From Branchiostoma belcheri (taxonomy: Eukaryota; Chordata; Leptocardii; Amphioxiformes; Branchiostomatidae): a stretch of DNA of 64,000 nucleotides. Each line of letters opens with the position of its first letter. The first letter of the stretch is position 1. This document shows, in pieces, positions 32,658 to 46,500 of the stretch. The stretch is taken from positions 1,030,733 through 1,094,732 of the forward strand of contig NW_017802824.1 in the NCBI RefSeq assembly GCF_001625305.1, read 5' to 3'. The notes below the pieces were generated by a model, which did no database searches, was not told the DNA's origin, and was given only the letters and a program-made list of their open reading frames with translations. The position numbers were made by a program, and so were the translations under genes.

Positions 32658-35600
32658 ATGATGGCCGCCGCCACCAGTCTGCTCCGAGGGGCCTTCCGCA
32701 GCTCTCGGGCTGCCGTGCGTCTGTCCTGCCGACATCCGTACAGCACGGAGGCGGCGGCTACGAGCGCCAGCGGAGTCAACCTAGTCGAGGCGCATGTGGA
32801 CTGGCTCACGGAGGTGCAGGCCCAGCCTCCGGTCCGTGTCCGCGGGAGGGAATGGCTGCCCGGGTCTCACAGCCTCAACTTTCCCGAGTTCCTCTCCCCG
32901 CCGAGACCCGGCTACCCCCGCGTCTTCACGCCCGACGCGCAGGTGAACGCCAGTCCCGAGGAGTGCGCCGTCCCGGCCCGGAAGCTTCTGGAAGACCTGC
33001 TGGACCAGGCGAACGAAGGCGCCGTCCTGTTCCGCGGCCTGCCCCTCCACACGCCCGAGGATTTCTCCCGCTTCATGTCCAACCTTGGCCTGGAGTTGAT
33101 AAGTTACAAAGGCGGATCAAGTGTACGGCATAACCTGGCAGCGTCCGTGGACACAGCCAGTAACGAACCACCTGACTTCTGTATCGAACCGCACAATGAG
33201 ATGGCCTACACGGATCATTTTCCGGAAAAGGTGTTTTTTCTTTCAATGAAATACTATTCTGTGTGATTCCAGTTCAAATATTCTTGAAACCTAACGTCAT
33301 AATCGCCAAGTGACCTAATGAGTCAAAATAACGTTACTACTAGTATTTCAATACGCCCTCGACAGAACAAATAGAGATATGTTTGTGAACATGTTTGTTT
33401 AGACAGCATAAGTACATAGCCTGTTCCTAATCCTGACTTCTATGTCAATAATAAGGGTTACAGAAGCAGGTGCTGACACAAAATTTTGTGTGCCCTTACT
33501 AAGAGATGTACGTTACATAACTGTCTACAGACTAGTTGATGTGTAACTTGCAACCTGCAAACTGGTCTGCACTGGTTTGACACCTGTTGCCAAACTGGTC
33601 TGTACCAGTTCAGCGCTGTAATTTGTGTAAATAAAGTCCAGACAACATGGGAGTAATAATAGCCTACCAGAAAAGATGAATGGAAATAATTTCTGTCCCC
33701 TTTGGGGTCAGCAGTTTTCAAGCTGCCTTGAGAATTCAAAGTAGAAAATTTCCACTTTCTTACAAGCAGTTCCCCCTAAAATATTAACAGGTGTCAATGG
33801 AAAACTTGTTCAAACTGTTCAAGGATTTCATACTGTGACTGGTCACAGTAGTCGATTCTGGTCTCGTCAGTTATTGTAACATGCTGGACTGTATATTTAT
33901 GAGAAATCTGTGTTACTTCTTTTGCTAGTACAAAATGTGGGAGTCAAGATAAAAAAATTACTCTCCAAGCAGAGGTTTGGGTTTTGGGTTATTTTTGGCG
34001 TATGTTTAGATTTTTTTATTGGGGTTTCTTTTTTGCACTAGAATTTTTCTTTCACCCAACCCAACCTCTGCCGGGAGTCAAAAGCATCAATGTGCTATAA
34101 ATCACTTCAACACATTACGGTCGTTCTGCAAGTAGGTGCGAACCAGACGCATTGGCACAGTCAGCATAGGCACAGTCAGCAGGAGGCGTGTGGCCGAATG
34201 AATGCCTTTCTGACTGGTTAGATGTGTGATAATCCACCACAATAAAATAGATATCCCTAATGATAATTTGATGGTTCCCGGGGAGGAGCACTGTCACGTT
34301 TCTTGAATAGGTTTGCCCCGCCCCGGGGTGAGTGCCGGCAGAGGTTGGGTTTGGTGAAAGAAAAACTCCAGTGCAAAAAAAGAAACCCCGATAAAAAAAG
34401 TCTAAAAACATGCCAAAAATAACCCAAACCTCTGCTTGGAGAGTAACCAAAGATAACAATGTTAGCCAGGATACTACAGTCACTATAGGCATGTAAGCAG
34501 GTCTGGAAAATCAGTGAGAATTGAGAATCAATGATTTTTATTAAATTCCTGCTTGGATATAATAAATCATTCCTTCTCCTCAGCTGTGATTAGGAGAATA
34601 AAGTTGTTGATACACATTCTTTGTAAAATGTCATCTCCAAGCAGATATATGGGTGTAAAATCATGTTTACTGGCTGCCAGGATTTTACTACAAGAAAAGC
34701 CTGTGAATGTTATCTTCCACCTTAACATCTGCTTGGAGAGTAAGCCCAACTCTCCATATAGCATATATATAAAGACTTTAAGTGCATCTAACAAATCTAT
34801 GGCTAAATTTGATTCTCCATATACCTACCTCCATATAGACCTGCTCTTCAAGCACAGGTTGAGGGTTTTGCTATTTTTCAGGTGTTTTTAGGCATTTTTG
34901 AGGTTTATTATTTTTTTCTCCAGCCATATTGGATACATCCTATCCTGTCAATCATACTGTCTTGCCAATTTGAAACTGTCCTACAGTGACTTTAAGTCAC
35001 AAAAAGATCTGCTTGGAGATTATTTATATTCATTATTTGTGTTTTTATTCACCACTGATTTTGTGTTTGTCTTCTTTACTTCAGATATCGTTTTTCTGCC
35101 TCCAACCCGCGGCCCCGGGTGCTGGCGGGGAGACCGTGTTAACGGACGTACGCGAGGTCCTGCCGCGCCTGGACACCACCGTGGTGGACAAGTTCCGCAA
35201 GCTGGGCGTACGGTACTTCCGCCATGTGCCGAACCGCGGGCCAGAGTCCTACACATCGTGGCAAGAGGTAATTTTCTATCACCATCATTCAGTGTCTGAA
35301 ATACACACTTGCAGAAATAAATAACAGTGAAGGGCAACAATGAAGAAAACAGTATCCTCAGTTACTTACAGAATCTTATTCAAATCTGCTGCTGTTCTTT
35401 GTAAACAGGGCTGTATACATGACTAAACAATATACCGGTAGTATAAACAACAACTGTTACAGTATAGTTGTATACAAGTTTGAGGTACTGATATCATCAA
35501 GCTGATACCACGGTTGCAGAATTTCATGAAGTTTGTTGAAATAAGTCTGTCCATGTATTCATATACGAGTGCAGTCTGTATCTGTACCTGTATATCTGGT

Positions 35601-37938
35601 ATAACCACCCTTTGATGTAACACACCAACTTCGCAGGCATGTGGCACGGTGGCAGCTGGATATATTACACTGAACGACTTGCTACACATAACCTTTGAAC
35701 ATCTATACAACTCTAGACATTGTTTAACGCTATTTAATGATATAATGCCCCTACTGTACTTGTAGTGAGTGAGTTCCACTCTTCAATAGTTATAGGAAAG
35801 GATCAGTTTTTGAACACCTCAATCTTTGGTGGATAACTCAATCCTTGGTTGACAAACCTACAATCATGTATGTTTAAACCAAGTGTACACTTTGGGTGTT
35901 TTTTGCAGGTGTTCCTGACAGAAGACAAGTCAGAAGTTGACAGTTACATGAAGGCCAATGAGATGGGTTATCAGTGGGAGTCTGATGGGTCCCTGTCATG
36001 GTGGACAACTCTGCCTGCACTGCGCACATACAAAGGTGACTGGTACAGTTTCAAAAGCACCCCAATAGACCCCGTTTTTAATACCTTTCACTGATTGCAT
36101 GAACTGCTTACATCACAGGGGGGGCATTTTGAATAGAATGCCATTCTAGAACCAGCTTTCACTTGTGGTGTCCCCATTGGCAGATTTCCCAAAGTGGGTA
36201 ACTTCAATTTCTGTAAGTTCCTGACCTGCCCCGGTACAATGAGTCCAACGCTTATCAAGTAATCCCTAGTTAATCCCAAGATAATCCCTAGTTCCCTACC
36301 TATACCAACTCTAATTTTTTCAGGACTGTAACAGGAAACATATTTTTTTCCTAGGCCTTATTTTAATGAAATCAACCATGATGTTAGCACTGTAATGCAT
36401 GGGGAACAGATAAATGTACTTTTTAAGCTCATGTCAGCATGACTTTTCATACATGTAGGTGAGGAAATCTGGTTCACCCAGCCACACTCCATGAACGCCA
36501 CGTATTTCAAGGCTCATCCTGATTGGTCGAAGATGGACATTCCTGACAACCGGTACCCCTTCCACACGTACTACGGCGACGGGTCAGATATCCCGCTGGA
36601 TGTACTCCAGCATATCAGGGACGTCTGTTGGCAGGTAAGAATCCGCAGGGTGAATGTTCAGGTAGAGTTAAACTTTGATTCAACACAAAAGGGAACTCAC
36701 AATAAATTTTCGGTCAATCTGGTCAACCTTCATCAGATGCATAATGCACTTGCTGACTCTCTGGAAGCGTGATGACGTTAGGAGTTAATCAAAAGTGGCA
36801 GGAAGACGGATTCTCCCACTGTCATGGTTCAGAAGGGGTTGATGGGCCCTGACGTAAACTGCCTCTTTCACGCCCCTCACAAAGTAATCCTGCTCTGTAT
36901 CCAAAATGCGACTTAACCCATTTAATTTCTTGGATATGCCCATTTTTGTTCTGATTGGAAAAAAATAAGATACATGTATACGTGTGCCATTCAGGTTCTA
37001 AATCAATACCCAAATGCTCATATTTTCATACCAACAGTTGAAGAAAATCCTTGTGTCTTTCTACAAATGTAATTATTTCTAGTGATTTGATAAGTTCAAG
37101 ATGCAGTCTGATACATTGACTTTGCACTGGCCTGGTTTTATTTTGCCTGGCCGCTTCATTGATTTTCTGCTAAAATTCGAGAACCAACAAATCAAAATGG
37201 TGTGGCCTCAAGCAGTGTATATTGTGATATCCAAGCCTCACATTCTACATGTACATGAAGATATTTGACCTTGTCAGGCTAAATATATCCTGGGTTCATC
37301 CATAGGCCATAACATGGTCTCCATACCAGAGATGATTTAGAGGAATGTCGCTATTTTGTGTTGTGACTACATCCTTTTTTATGTACCAAAGTTGGGCTGT
37401 ATCATGCAGTTTTGAGGGGCGTTATTTAACATTTTTGCACCTAAATATTTCAATCGAAAAACTCATCATGTGATTGTCATTTACTACCACTTTTCAACGT
37501 ATTTGTGCTACTTATGTCAAATTTCGCTTGGCACTAAAACAGCCCACACGAGGCGCAATCAGTTTCTGGTGCCACCACAAACTACCAGAGTGTAAACAAA
37601 CATGGCTGACAGCTGTGTTTCAAGCTTTTAAACACAGTCGTAAGGCGTCATATTTTGGCACCTCCACTTCCTAAATGACAATATAACAGAGCAGATTCAA
37701 CTTACGTTGTGAAGAAATTAATGACCAAAAATTTGTATCATCCTAAAATTACATAAATTATTGATATTTGTATAATTATGTGACTTCTTCCTGCACCTCT
37801 GTTCTCCAGGTTTCTGTGGGTTTCCAGATGCAGAAGGGAGACCTGATCATGCTGAACAACATGTATGTGAAGCACGCACGCATGTCCTTCACTGGCACCA
37901 GGAAGCTGGCCATCTCCCTCGCACTGCAGAAGAACTAG
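32658..37938 (+). CDS. Mitochondrial TauD-type Fe(II)/2-oxoglutarate-dependent dioxygenase (five exons, 395 aa)
   Basis: Exons: 32658-33230, 35085-35267, 35909-36035, 36459-36634, 37810-37938. Phases (0,0,1,0) match and 1188 nt give 395 residues. Residues 1-30 (MMAAATSLLRGAFRSSRAAV, then RHPYS) look like a mitochondrial presequence. The TauD/clavaminate-synthase-like domain follows: HNE (H179, E181) and a later H375 form the Fe(II) triad, and R384 in HARMSFTGTR should bind 2-oxoglutarate. Other family marks are GGETVLTDVR, WFTQPHSMNA and YYGDGSDI. The enzyme should couple 2-oxoglutarate decarboxylation to substrate hydroxylation; the substrate is unknown. Upstream lies a duplicated, frameshifted exon 1. 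The start could be M1 or M2 (ATGATGG). Confidence 0.9.
33958..34446. mobile_element. Foldback element with ~115-bp arms in dioxygenase intron 1
   Basis: The left arm begins TTACTCTCCAAGCAGAGGTT and the right arm ends in its reverse complement AACCTCTGCTTGGAGAGTAA. Pairing continues inwards through a CACCCAACCCAACCTCTGCCGG segment, about 115 bases per arm. The same CTCCAAGCAGA terminus recurs at 34633 and, inverted, at about 34730 and 35009, giving smaller related elements just before exon 2. Confidence 0.8.
36908..37209. mobile_element. MITE of the GGCCACACCAATTT family in dioxygenase intron 4
   Basis: The right end TCAAAATGGTGTGGCCTCA and internal phrases (tatgcccatttttg, gttgaagaaaatccttg) match the family; the left end is eroded. 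Confidence 0.5.
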
Positions 37939-38008
37939 ATCCAGTTTGTCTGACCAAGGAGGCTTTTAAATCCTTTGAAATTCATTTTTGGAGATGCACC
38001 TGTGCACC

Positions 38009-38385
38009 TAAGGCCACACCAATTTTATTTGTTGGTTCTCCGATTCGCCTCTTCATTTTTGTCTGATTTGCAAAAGAAAAAAAAAAGATTCTGATTCTGA
38101 ATCAACTCAGATATGCTGATATATTGCCCCCAACAGTTGAGGAAAGTCCTTTTCTTCCTAGTTGTTTCCATCTATCAGTGCAGTCATTTGATTGAAAGTT
38201 CAAAATTCATTGTTTAAATACTAACCCAGCCTTTTGTGTTGACTTCATGGCTCCTATCGTAGCATTTGCTATAATAAGATGCCTAGACCCGTTTTCACTT
38301 TTTTATTTTTTTGCCCTGTCGCTTCATAAAAATTATTTTTTTAGAAAAAATCTGAGAACCCACAAATTAAATTGGAGTGGCCTAA
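38009..38385. mobile_element. MITE of the GGCCACACCAATTT family
   Basis: The left terminus TAAGGCCACACCAATTTTAT and right terminus ATTAAATTGGAGTGGCCTAA are inverted repeats of about 30 bases. The internal sequence includes GTGTTGACTTCATGGCTCCT, shared by all copies. It has no coding capacity. Confidence 0.8.
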
Positions 38386-38486
38386 CCTAGAAATCTGGGT
38401 GTACAACATAAAGAAGGATGTCAGCAAAACCTTTTTACAAAGCTTACTGTTTCTTTCGAGAGCTTGAATCAGAAATTCAGTAATGC

Positions 38487-38492
38487 AATAAA
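38487..38492 (+). terminator. Candidate polyadenylation signal AATAAA of the dioxygenase gene
   Basis: AATAAA about 550 bases after the stop at 37938. If used, the 3' UTR would contain the MITE at 38009-38385. Confidence 0.4.
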
Positions 38493-39863
38493 GGTTTTTA
38501 TCACAGTTGATTGGATGTTGAAAACATTGAGAACTGTGTAATACCGTGTAGTATACAATAGTACTTTTATGTACTATGTAACCTTACACAGATGTCTAGG
38601 AGCTCCAATGTACTCACGGTCAAAAATGAAGTTTGGGTGCACAAAAGTGCATGCAATTACGCACCCAGTATTTTAAGCCCTATTTTATCCTATAATGGAA
38701 TGTATTTGGGGAATGAGGGGTGGTGATTTTTTTTCCAAAAGAAAAGGATGGAAGGAATTGGCTCATAGAAGCATGCTAGCTGTCAAGATTCATGTAATAT
38801 ATGATGATATATAGTTAATTCTCTAACCATTGAATATCCATGGTTTCTTATTATTTTCAATGGCACAGAAGTATGTTTATTCTCTGAAAGGGAGAAGCAC
38901 AAATGAACAGATGTGTGATTATACTTCTGAACAATTATGTACAAAAATTTTTAATTATTTCTTCATTTCATTGGTTTCTAGTACCAAAGGGTAGATATTC
39001 ATATCATTTGAAGACTTGTATAAATTATATTACAGTGGTATGACATATCTTTGCATAATAATAAACTATAATTTATGCGCTCAAGTTTGAACTTTGACTC
39101 TTGAAGTTCCTACAAGAGTATACAAAAATGTATATGTACATGAAAGGTACGGTTTTTGCAGACTAACTTTCTGGCATGACAGCTGTAAATACTAGTAATC
39201 GTTGTTGAAAATTTCCAAAAGTATATATTTTTTAAATATCTTTCAAACTAACTGAGGCATGTAATATATAACACCAATTTTGATATAAGTTCACGTCACG
39301 TGTGTTATCTACGTGACATCACGGAAGCGGTGGATTGCTCATTCCAGACAAAGACTGGAGTTGTACAGTTGAAAATTTGGGTGAGTCCAATTTGTTGTAT
39401 TGGAAATTACAGTTTAAACTTGCTTCATAATGATTTCTACCAACACAGATGAACTTTCAAGATAATTTTGATACATATACAATACAAATGTAGCAGGAAG
39501 AACTTAAATGCTATTGGGGAATGAGGCACGTGCTGCTACACAAGTGTTAAGCTGATTTGCATGATGAAAGGTTATGTCAATATTAAGTATATTTACATCT
39601 GATATCGAAATGCAGCATGCAGAAAGAACGTTTGACCATTTGGGAAGGAGGCACGTGTTACTACACGCGAGTGTTAGGCATATTTGCATGATGAAAGGTC
39701 ATATCAATTAGATTTAGTTTGTTTACAACAACACCTTGTTGTGCAAATGTGGCTAGACAGACTCAAAATACTTCAGTAGGGTCTAGGAAAAAAATGTTTC
39801 CTTTTTCAGTCTTGAAAAAATCAGGGTCTGACTAGGTAGGGATTATCTTTTTTTTCTTTTACC
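38493..39863. repeat. Intergenic stretch with a 120-bp direct repeat
   Basis: A unit with GGCACGTG.TRCTACAC and TTTGCATGATGAAAGGT occurs twice between 39490 and 39710. Otherwise there is no gene I can support between the dioxygenase and C2CD3-like genes. Confidence 0.5.
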
Positions 39864-40237
39864 TTAGGCCACACCAATTTAATTTCTTGGTTAACGGATT
39901 CGCCGCTTCATTTTTTTCTGATTTGCAAATAAAAATAAGAATTCAGAATCAACTGCAAAATGTTCATATTTTGCCCTGAACAGTTGAAAACAGTCCTTTT
40001 CTTACCACTTGTTACAGTCATTCCATCTTTCAATGCAGTAGTATAATTAAAAGTTCAAAATTCATTGTTTAAATTTTGAACCAGCCTGGTGTGTTGACTT
40101 CATGGCTCCTATGGTACCATTTTGGGCCATAATAGGATGCCTAGGCCTGTTTTTATTTTTATTTTTTTTTCGCCCGCCCGCTCCATTATTTTTGTAGAAA
40201 AATCCGTTAACCAAGAAATTAAATTGGTGTGGCCTTA
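39864..40237. mobile_element. MITE of the GGCCACACCAATTT family, best-preserved copy
   Basis: Terminal inverted repeats of about 38 bases: TTAGGCCACACCAATTTAAT at the left and its mirror at the right (ATTAAATTGGTGTGGCCTTA), extending through TTCTTGGTTAACGGAT. Total 374 bp and no open frame, so non-autonomous. Confidence 0.9.
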
Positions 40238-40556
40238 GCACCCTCTTGTGATCCAACAAGGAGCTCCTTACTTATACAATGCAGTTTAACTAGAAGTAAA
40301 ACTTGAATGGGGATTAATATTCAATGTTGGAACAACGGATTGAACAACATTTCATCACTCAGGTGCTTGAGTTAGAAAAGGTTGATCATAATTTATGTCC
40401 CTTGCAGGGGTCTACACAAAAAAAAAGGCTATAGGGTTGGCCAAGGACGTTCAACGTCCTTGGGTTGGCAGTTTTTTCTAGGATCGGTCAGGAAACGGAA
40501 CAATATATTTTCTCTGGGCTGTGCAGGAGATACATGTAATACTTGAGCTGTGATCC

Positions 40557-43500
40557 TTATGATGAAGCAAATTTGGAGGAGAATATCTTGGCGATCCTCT
40601 TGGCCTGCTCTGCTGTAGGAGCTTGTCTACTAGTCGGTGGTCTGTGTACTCCCTGTGACCTTTGTCCCTTCCTATCAGGTACCTTGTCCAGATCTTCATT
40701 AGTGCCATATACCCTCTGGGTCCTGTCCTGTGTTTGAGAACAAAGGGATAAAAAAATTCCAACATTAGGGAAGAATGTAGCCCAACAAGCATTAGTGACC
40801 CAAGCATCGATGTACAGGCTATCATTAGGCCACACCAATTTAATTTGTTGGTTTAAAGATTTGCCCAATTTTTTTATGATTTGTGAAAAAAAAAACATTT
40901 CAGGCTCTGTATTGACACCCAAAATGCTCATATTTTGGCCTCGACAGTTAAAGAAAGTCCCTTCTGTTCAGAGTTTTTACAGTTTTTCATCCATCAATGC
41001 AGTGGTTTCAAATTGATGAAAAGTTTGAAATTCATCATTTAAATTACAAACCAACCTAGTGTGTTGGCTCCTAGATCCCAAACTAAAACATGCATGAGGA
41101 CACTTATATTTTCAATGCCAGTGTTGAAAAACTGATTGTACAATGTTTCATCTCTCAGGTGTCAGATCATGGAGCTAGAAAAGGTTGATCAGCTCGAAAA
41201 ATTAATTGATGTCCCTTGCAGGGGTCTATCCCCCAAAAAAGTATAGGTTCAGCAGGTCTTTCTAGGGTCGGTCAGGAAACACAACATTTTTTCCCTAGGT
41301 CTAATGGATACGAAAACAAGACATGAATTATGTATAGCACAATTTCTCCTCATTAAGGTCAAGAGGTGACTGAGTGGTGAACACTGTAACTTACCAGATG
41401 TAACTGTACCATAAAATTACACTTAATGACTCAACAGTTACTGTGTACTGTAAACCCAGTGCCAGTGCTCACATAACGAAACATTAAAATTTTGCAAGCT
41501 ACAAAGAATTTTAAAATGCTGCATCTGTACACATGTACATGCATGGAGGTATAAAAACTCTTTTTTATACCTCCATGGTAAATGTATACAACTGCATTTA
41601 CTACAAATGACCAGCTTTGCACACTCTGTATACGTAGTACTATAGAAAGCTTGACAGTTCATAAAAAATTGACAAGTTTTAGAAAAAAAATTTCCAGTAG
41701 CACAATTTTTAATTTTACTAAGTTCACTGCTGTCTTGTGCAGGTAGACATCAGAAATACCTGCACAGCTCCAATTTTACCTGCACTAACCTGCATATACC
41801 CAGTACATGGACCAGTGCAGGTTAGGTGCAGGTAGACATCAGAAATACCTGCACAGCTCCAATTTTACCTGCAATAACCTCAGCATATGCAGGTGGTATT
41901 TTGAGCCCCAATAAACTGCACACAACAGACCAAGAAGTGAGTGTACATCTGACCTGTGTAGTCATGCCCCTTGGTTGGGGTAAGGCTGCTGTAGCAGACC
42001 GCAGGGCTCGCATGGAGGCCTCCAGGTCTTGTGGTGGGAGAAAGAAGTTGGGTACCTGTACTGGCATTGGGGGAATAGGACTGGGTAACGCCACTGTTAA
42101 GGAAAGTACAAAATCTTGCAAAATCATCATAGCAAAAAAAATGAACATATACAACTGGGGTAAACTACTGGTAATGTTCTTTTCAAATTATTCTTCTGTT
42201 ACTTAGCAACGGACAATTAAAACAACAACTAGTACTTTTAAATTTTGATGGTGAGATGCAAACAATAAAATGATAGTGCAAATGTATATGTTGATTGCAT
42301 AATATCATTTCAGTTAAAGTTATTTTTTTTTTAAATTTATATAAATCATTCTTTTTATTGTTTCCAAAATTCACACAAAAGAAAGCATGGCACAACGAAA
42401 CAAACTGAAACCACATGCATAACTACAAAACTAAATAAAAACCAGTAAACAATATAGATGATATAACAGAGTGTTACAAAGTATAAAAAAAAGTCAACCC
42501 CAATTACAATTTATTTATAATTTCTTCAAGGAGATGAAAGTAGACCTATTAGCTTTCCCCATTTTCCCCTGTGTTTTTTTGTCTTGTTTCAGTTAAAGTT
42601 TATAGAAAATATTGTATTTTGGTGTCATGGTCTTTAAAAGCTTGTTTTGATTTTCAAGACATTGACAGTTGTATAATGTGCTAAGTATATATGGTAATTT
42701 TACTTAGAAATAGAATATCTTGAGAAGGATACAAGCTGGGTTGTTTTCTGTCAGTCTCTTCAGCTGATTCTTCATTCTCCTTGTCACTCTCCCCTCCCCT
42801 CCTCTCCAGGCCCTCCTCTATCCTGCCCTCTGCAAACCGAGGGACACTGGTTCTACTCCCATCACTGTCAACCGAATCTGTCGTTTCTCTGGTTTGCTGT
42901 ACATGTGCATGATCTACCAAGTCTGTATCATCCGGTGTGTAAGGAATGGGGGAAGGTAGTGACCTAGAACCTTCAGATGACATTGACTTTGTCCTTTCCC
43001 GGCTATGCTCACGGTCAAACATGGAGAACGCTTGTCCTTCAAGCTTGTTCTGTTCTTCTTCAGGCTCACTTGTTTTTCCAAGTGGAGAACCCTTGTGGGA
43101 TCGACCTGAGTCTTCATCAGACCTGTCTGCTGCGTGGTCTCCAGGTGTGGTCTCAAAGATGTCGTCAAGAAGACGATCCTTTTCTAGAGCAGGCATTTCT
43201 CTGGGTGAATCAGTAGTACTAGTAGAGAAAACTGGTCCTTCTTCACCTTTGGTGCCGAAGGAAGACGGAAAATCCTTTAACGGAAGAGGAATATCTGCAG
43301 AAGTTTTATCCTCATCTGCGAGTGTGTCTGTGGGTGCTATCTCTTGTTCCTGTGTACCGGTTATCGCCTCTGGTGACCAGTTTGCAAAGTGTGCTGAAGA
43401 AACGTCATTCAGTGCCCTGACTGGTACAACATCTTCCTCATCCGCATCACTGAACTGGACGCTGTCTTCCCACTTGATGGAATCGTCCTCTGAGTTGGAT

Positions 43501-46500
43501 GACCTTTCCCCTGCCTGCTGCTGACCTTCCTGTGACCTATGACCTGAGACCTTTGGTAGGTTAAAATCCTGACCTATCAACTGTGCATCATGGGATAGCA
43601 TTGCATCATGGGAAGGTTGAAGGGAGTGCTGTGGATGTGAAAGACTTGTTTCTGAACCATAAAGGCCTGGTAGTTGGTCTTCAAGCTGCTCTTGGTCTTG
43701 GTTTTGAGCTTCTTGCGATGTCCTCTCTAAAGGATCAGTCCCAAACAAGCCACCAACAGCCTTGTGGACTGTATCAGAGAGAACATCATCATCATCACCA
43801 TTGTGGTCATGCGATGTGCTGTCTGTCTTAGTTGAACCTTCCTGCACTACAGGTGCGACACTGTCACTTAAGTCATACGTCCTCCTGAGATGAGACCCGT
43901 TGTCTGTGTCACCATCTCTCTCCAGTCCAGCATGAACCGTTCTTTGCAGTCCGACAACCTCCTGAGCTTTGGTAGTGTCTGGGGTCTCGGTGCCTTTGCC
44001 TGTTAGAAGTTTTTGCATTCTTCCCTTCAGCTGGTCTAGTTCTTCCATGTTCTTCCTGTAAATCATAAATTCTCAAGAAGTCAGGAATAAACTAGACGGG
44101 TAACATTTGCAAAGCAAATGCATCATGTTCTCCATCATATGGTCTAGCCTAACAAATTACATTTTTGTACTGCTCTATTTATTCTTACTCGAACACATTT
44201 CATATCTATGGTGACCAGCTCGTCCAACTCTGTCCTACCATTGCTACGTAATATGTATTCCAACACTACAAGGTGTCTGCTACAGCACCAGTTACCATGG
44301 TGACAGACATCTGGTTCATGCCATTGACCTTACATGTATTTGCATGGAGAAGAAACAGAGCAAAAAAAAACATTATGTTTCCCTTCTGTGAAGTTAAACA
44401 TAATACTAGTAATTGATAAAGTAGCAAGTATTAGTGCCACCCAAACAAGTCTCAAAGTTGCATGCATGTAAAGAGCAACTAATAATTTTTATAAAGACCG
44501 GAGACACTACAAGTACCTTAGATTCTGCAGTAACAATGACCTGGATGTTTCCTTGCTGTCTAGGAACTGTGCCTCCTGGTCCTTTCCTTTATCATGTTTG
44601 TCTTCTGTCTGTTGTGGTAAGAACCCAGTCTCCTGTTGCTGTTCTTGTAGACTTTTGTGATACTGCCTCACATTTAGATAGTGCTCAGCAAAGTGCTTTG
44701 GTCTACTTGGACTGTAAAGAGAGGACACAGATTGTTTTCTTAGGACCTGCAAGCGAACAGTTATTCAGAGACTAAAGATATTCAATGGTGTTAAAGAGAC
44801 ACCTAGGGACGATCACATGAACTGCACACTAATACTAAAACTTCTTCGCTTGGTTCTGACAATACTGTACTTAGTGCTGTGTACCTAAACCCGCATTTAG
44901 GTTCAGGTCCAGGTCCAGATTCAAGTCCAGAGGTAAGTCCGGACGTAAACCCATGGCATATACAAAATTGCATGTTGGCAACTTTGCGATGTTGTTTGGG
45001 CAAAACTTCAGCCATATAACATGGAGGCCAACACTTGACGATGCCCAATAGCAATGTTTTCTTCATTTTGCAGCACAGATTTTGCAATCTATGGAAGGTT
45101 TTGCATGGTTTGGAAAGAAAAGAGGTATGTGACATGTTTTTTTTTTTGTAATAAGTCCAGAATCGGTTCTTGACTTAGGTTTTTTTTTGGACTTGAACCT
45201 AAACATGTCCAGCGAACTGGTACACAGCACACTATCTGTACTGGTACTCAGAAAGTCAGCATGTGAAAGGTTAGTGTACTGACCTGTGGAGTTTCACTGC
45301 TTGTTCTGGGTACCTGGCGATGTGGCTGGGGAACATGGGATAGGCGGCAGTCGTGGTGTAACCATGGAGACCAGACGGCAGCGGAGGGAACATGCTGGGT
45401 CTCTGTCGACTGGGAGAAACTCTCTCCTTGGGCATTACACTCACCTGTGGGTTAACAATCGGAAAACATTGTTAAAACCTTTGTTCCAACTACAAACAAA
45501 TGTAGAGCTGTGTACTAGTACATGTATGTATGTACCGGTTCTGTACTGGAAAAATTCATTAGGTACATGTCCAAAATACCTTATCCCTCAGTACTGATAC
45601 TGTACCTATTGATTTCACACTAATTATGTGCCTATTTGTGACCTAAAATGCCAGGGGTCCCAAAGTAAGGACAACGTGTTGTGTTGCATATTAGTTATGC
45701 TCCCTATACTATAAATGTATACACAAACCTGACATCTACATTGTATAGGCTATATATATATAGATGTCACTTTGGTCAGGTTTGTGTTGCAGGGTAGGAG
45801 ATGATAACTGAAACATCTTTTAGTTTTGCCTATGTTTTGTATAAGAATTCTCCATAAACAAACACTTACACCTAACTGTCAAGTTTACTCACGTTTCTGT
45901 CATTATGGAAGGAGTTCAGAAGAACATTTTAATTTAGTGAATTGTTCAGGTGCAGTTTCAGGTCTGGACCTGGACCTAAACCCGTGTTAGGAAAACTGCT
46001 CATACCTTGATCTGTCCGTGACAGTGCCCGTTGAAGTCCATGATGTTGTACCAGCCTGAGATGTAGTGCAGACCAGCTGACAAGGTAGACAGGTCCACGG
46101 AGGCAAAGCCAACCACTCGGTCCAGTGTCACATCTGGAACAAAACATTAAGCTTCATAATTTTATTTATATCATACCCGGGCCGCGATAACGTTCGATAA
46201 CGGGTTCCGGACCGGGCCATACTTTACGGTACGGCCCGGTCTGGAACCCGTTATCGAACGCTTCCATGGCTTCCATAAAACGATTCGAACGCGTTTCTCC
46301 CTAACCGCGTGCGCCCCTTTCGAGAATTCGAATACAGAATCCGGACATTGGAACTGATGTTGTTGCATTTGAGGGTTTAGGGGCACCAACTTTTGGCTCA
46401 TATTGCATTGAAAGGCGCGTTTTCTTGGGTGGGTATGATATAAATAAAATACAACACGGTGTATTCCGCATCGCCCTCGGTCCCGGCCCACCCACGAGTC

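Noticed and set aside
42946..43524. 192-codon plus frame opposite the large C2CD3 exon
   Set aside because: A Ser-rich antisense shadow of an acidic coding exon; the minus strand joins flanking exons in phase.
44720..44746. Alternative acceptor for the C2CD3 exon at 44747 (CTTGCAG)
   Set aside because: Using it would put a stop directly after the junction with 45284; the TTTACAG acceptor at 44712 gives a continuous frame.
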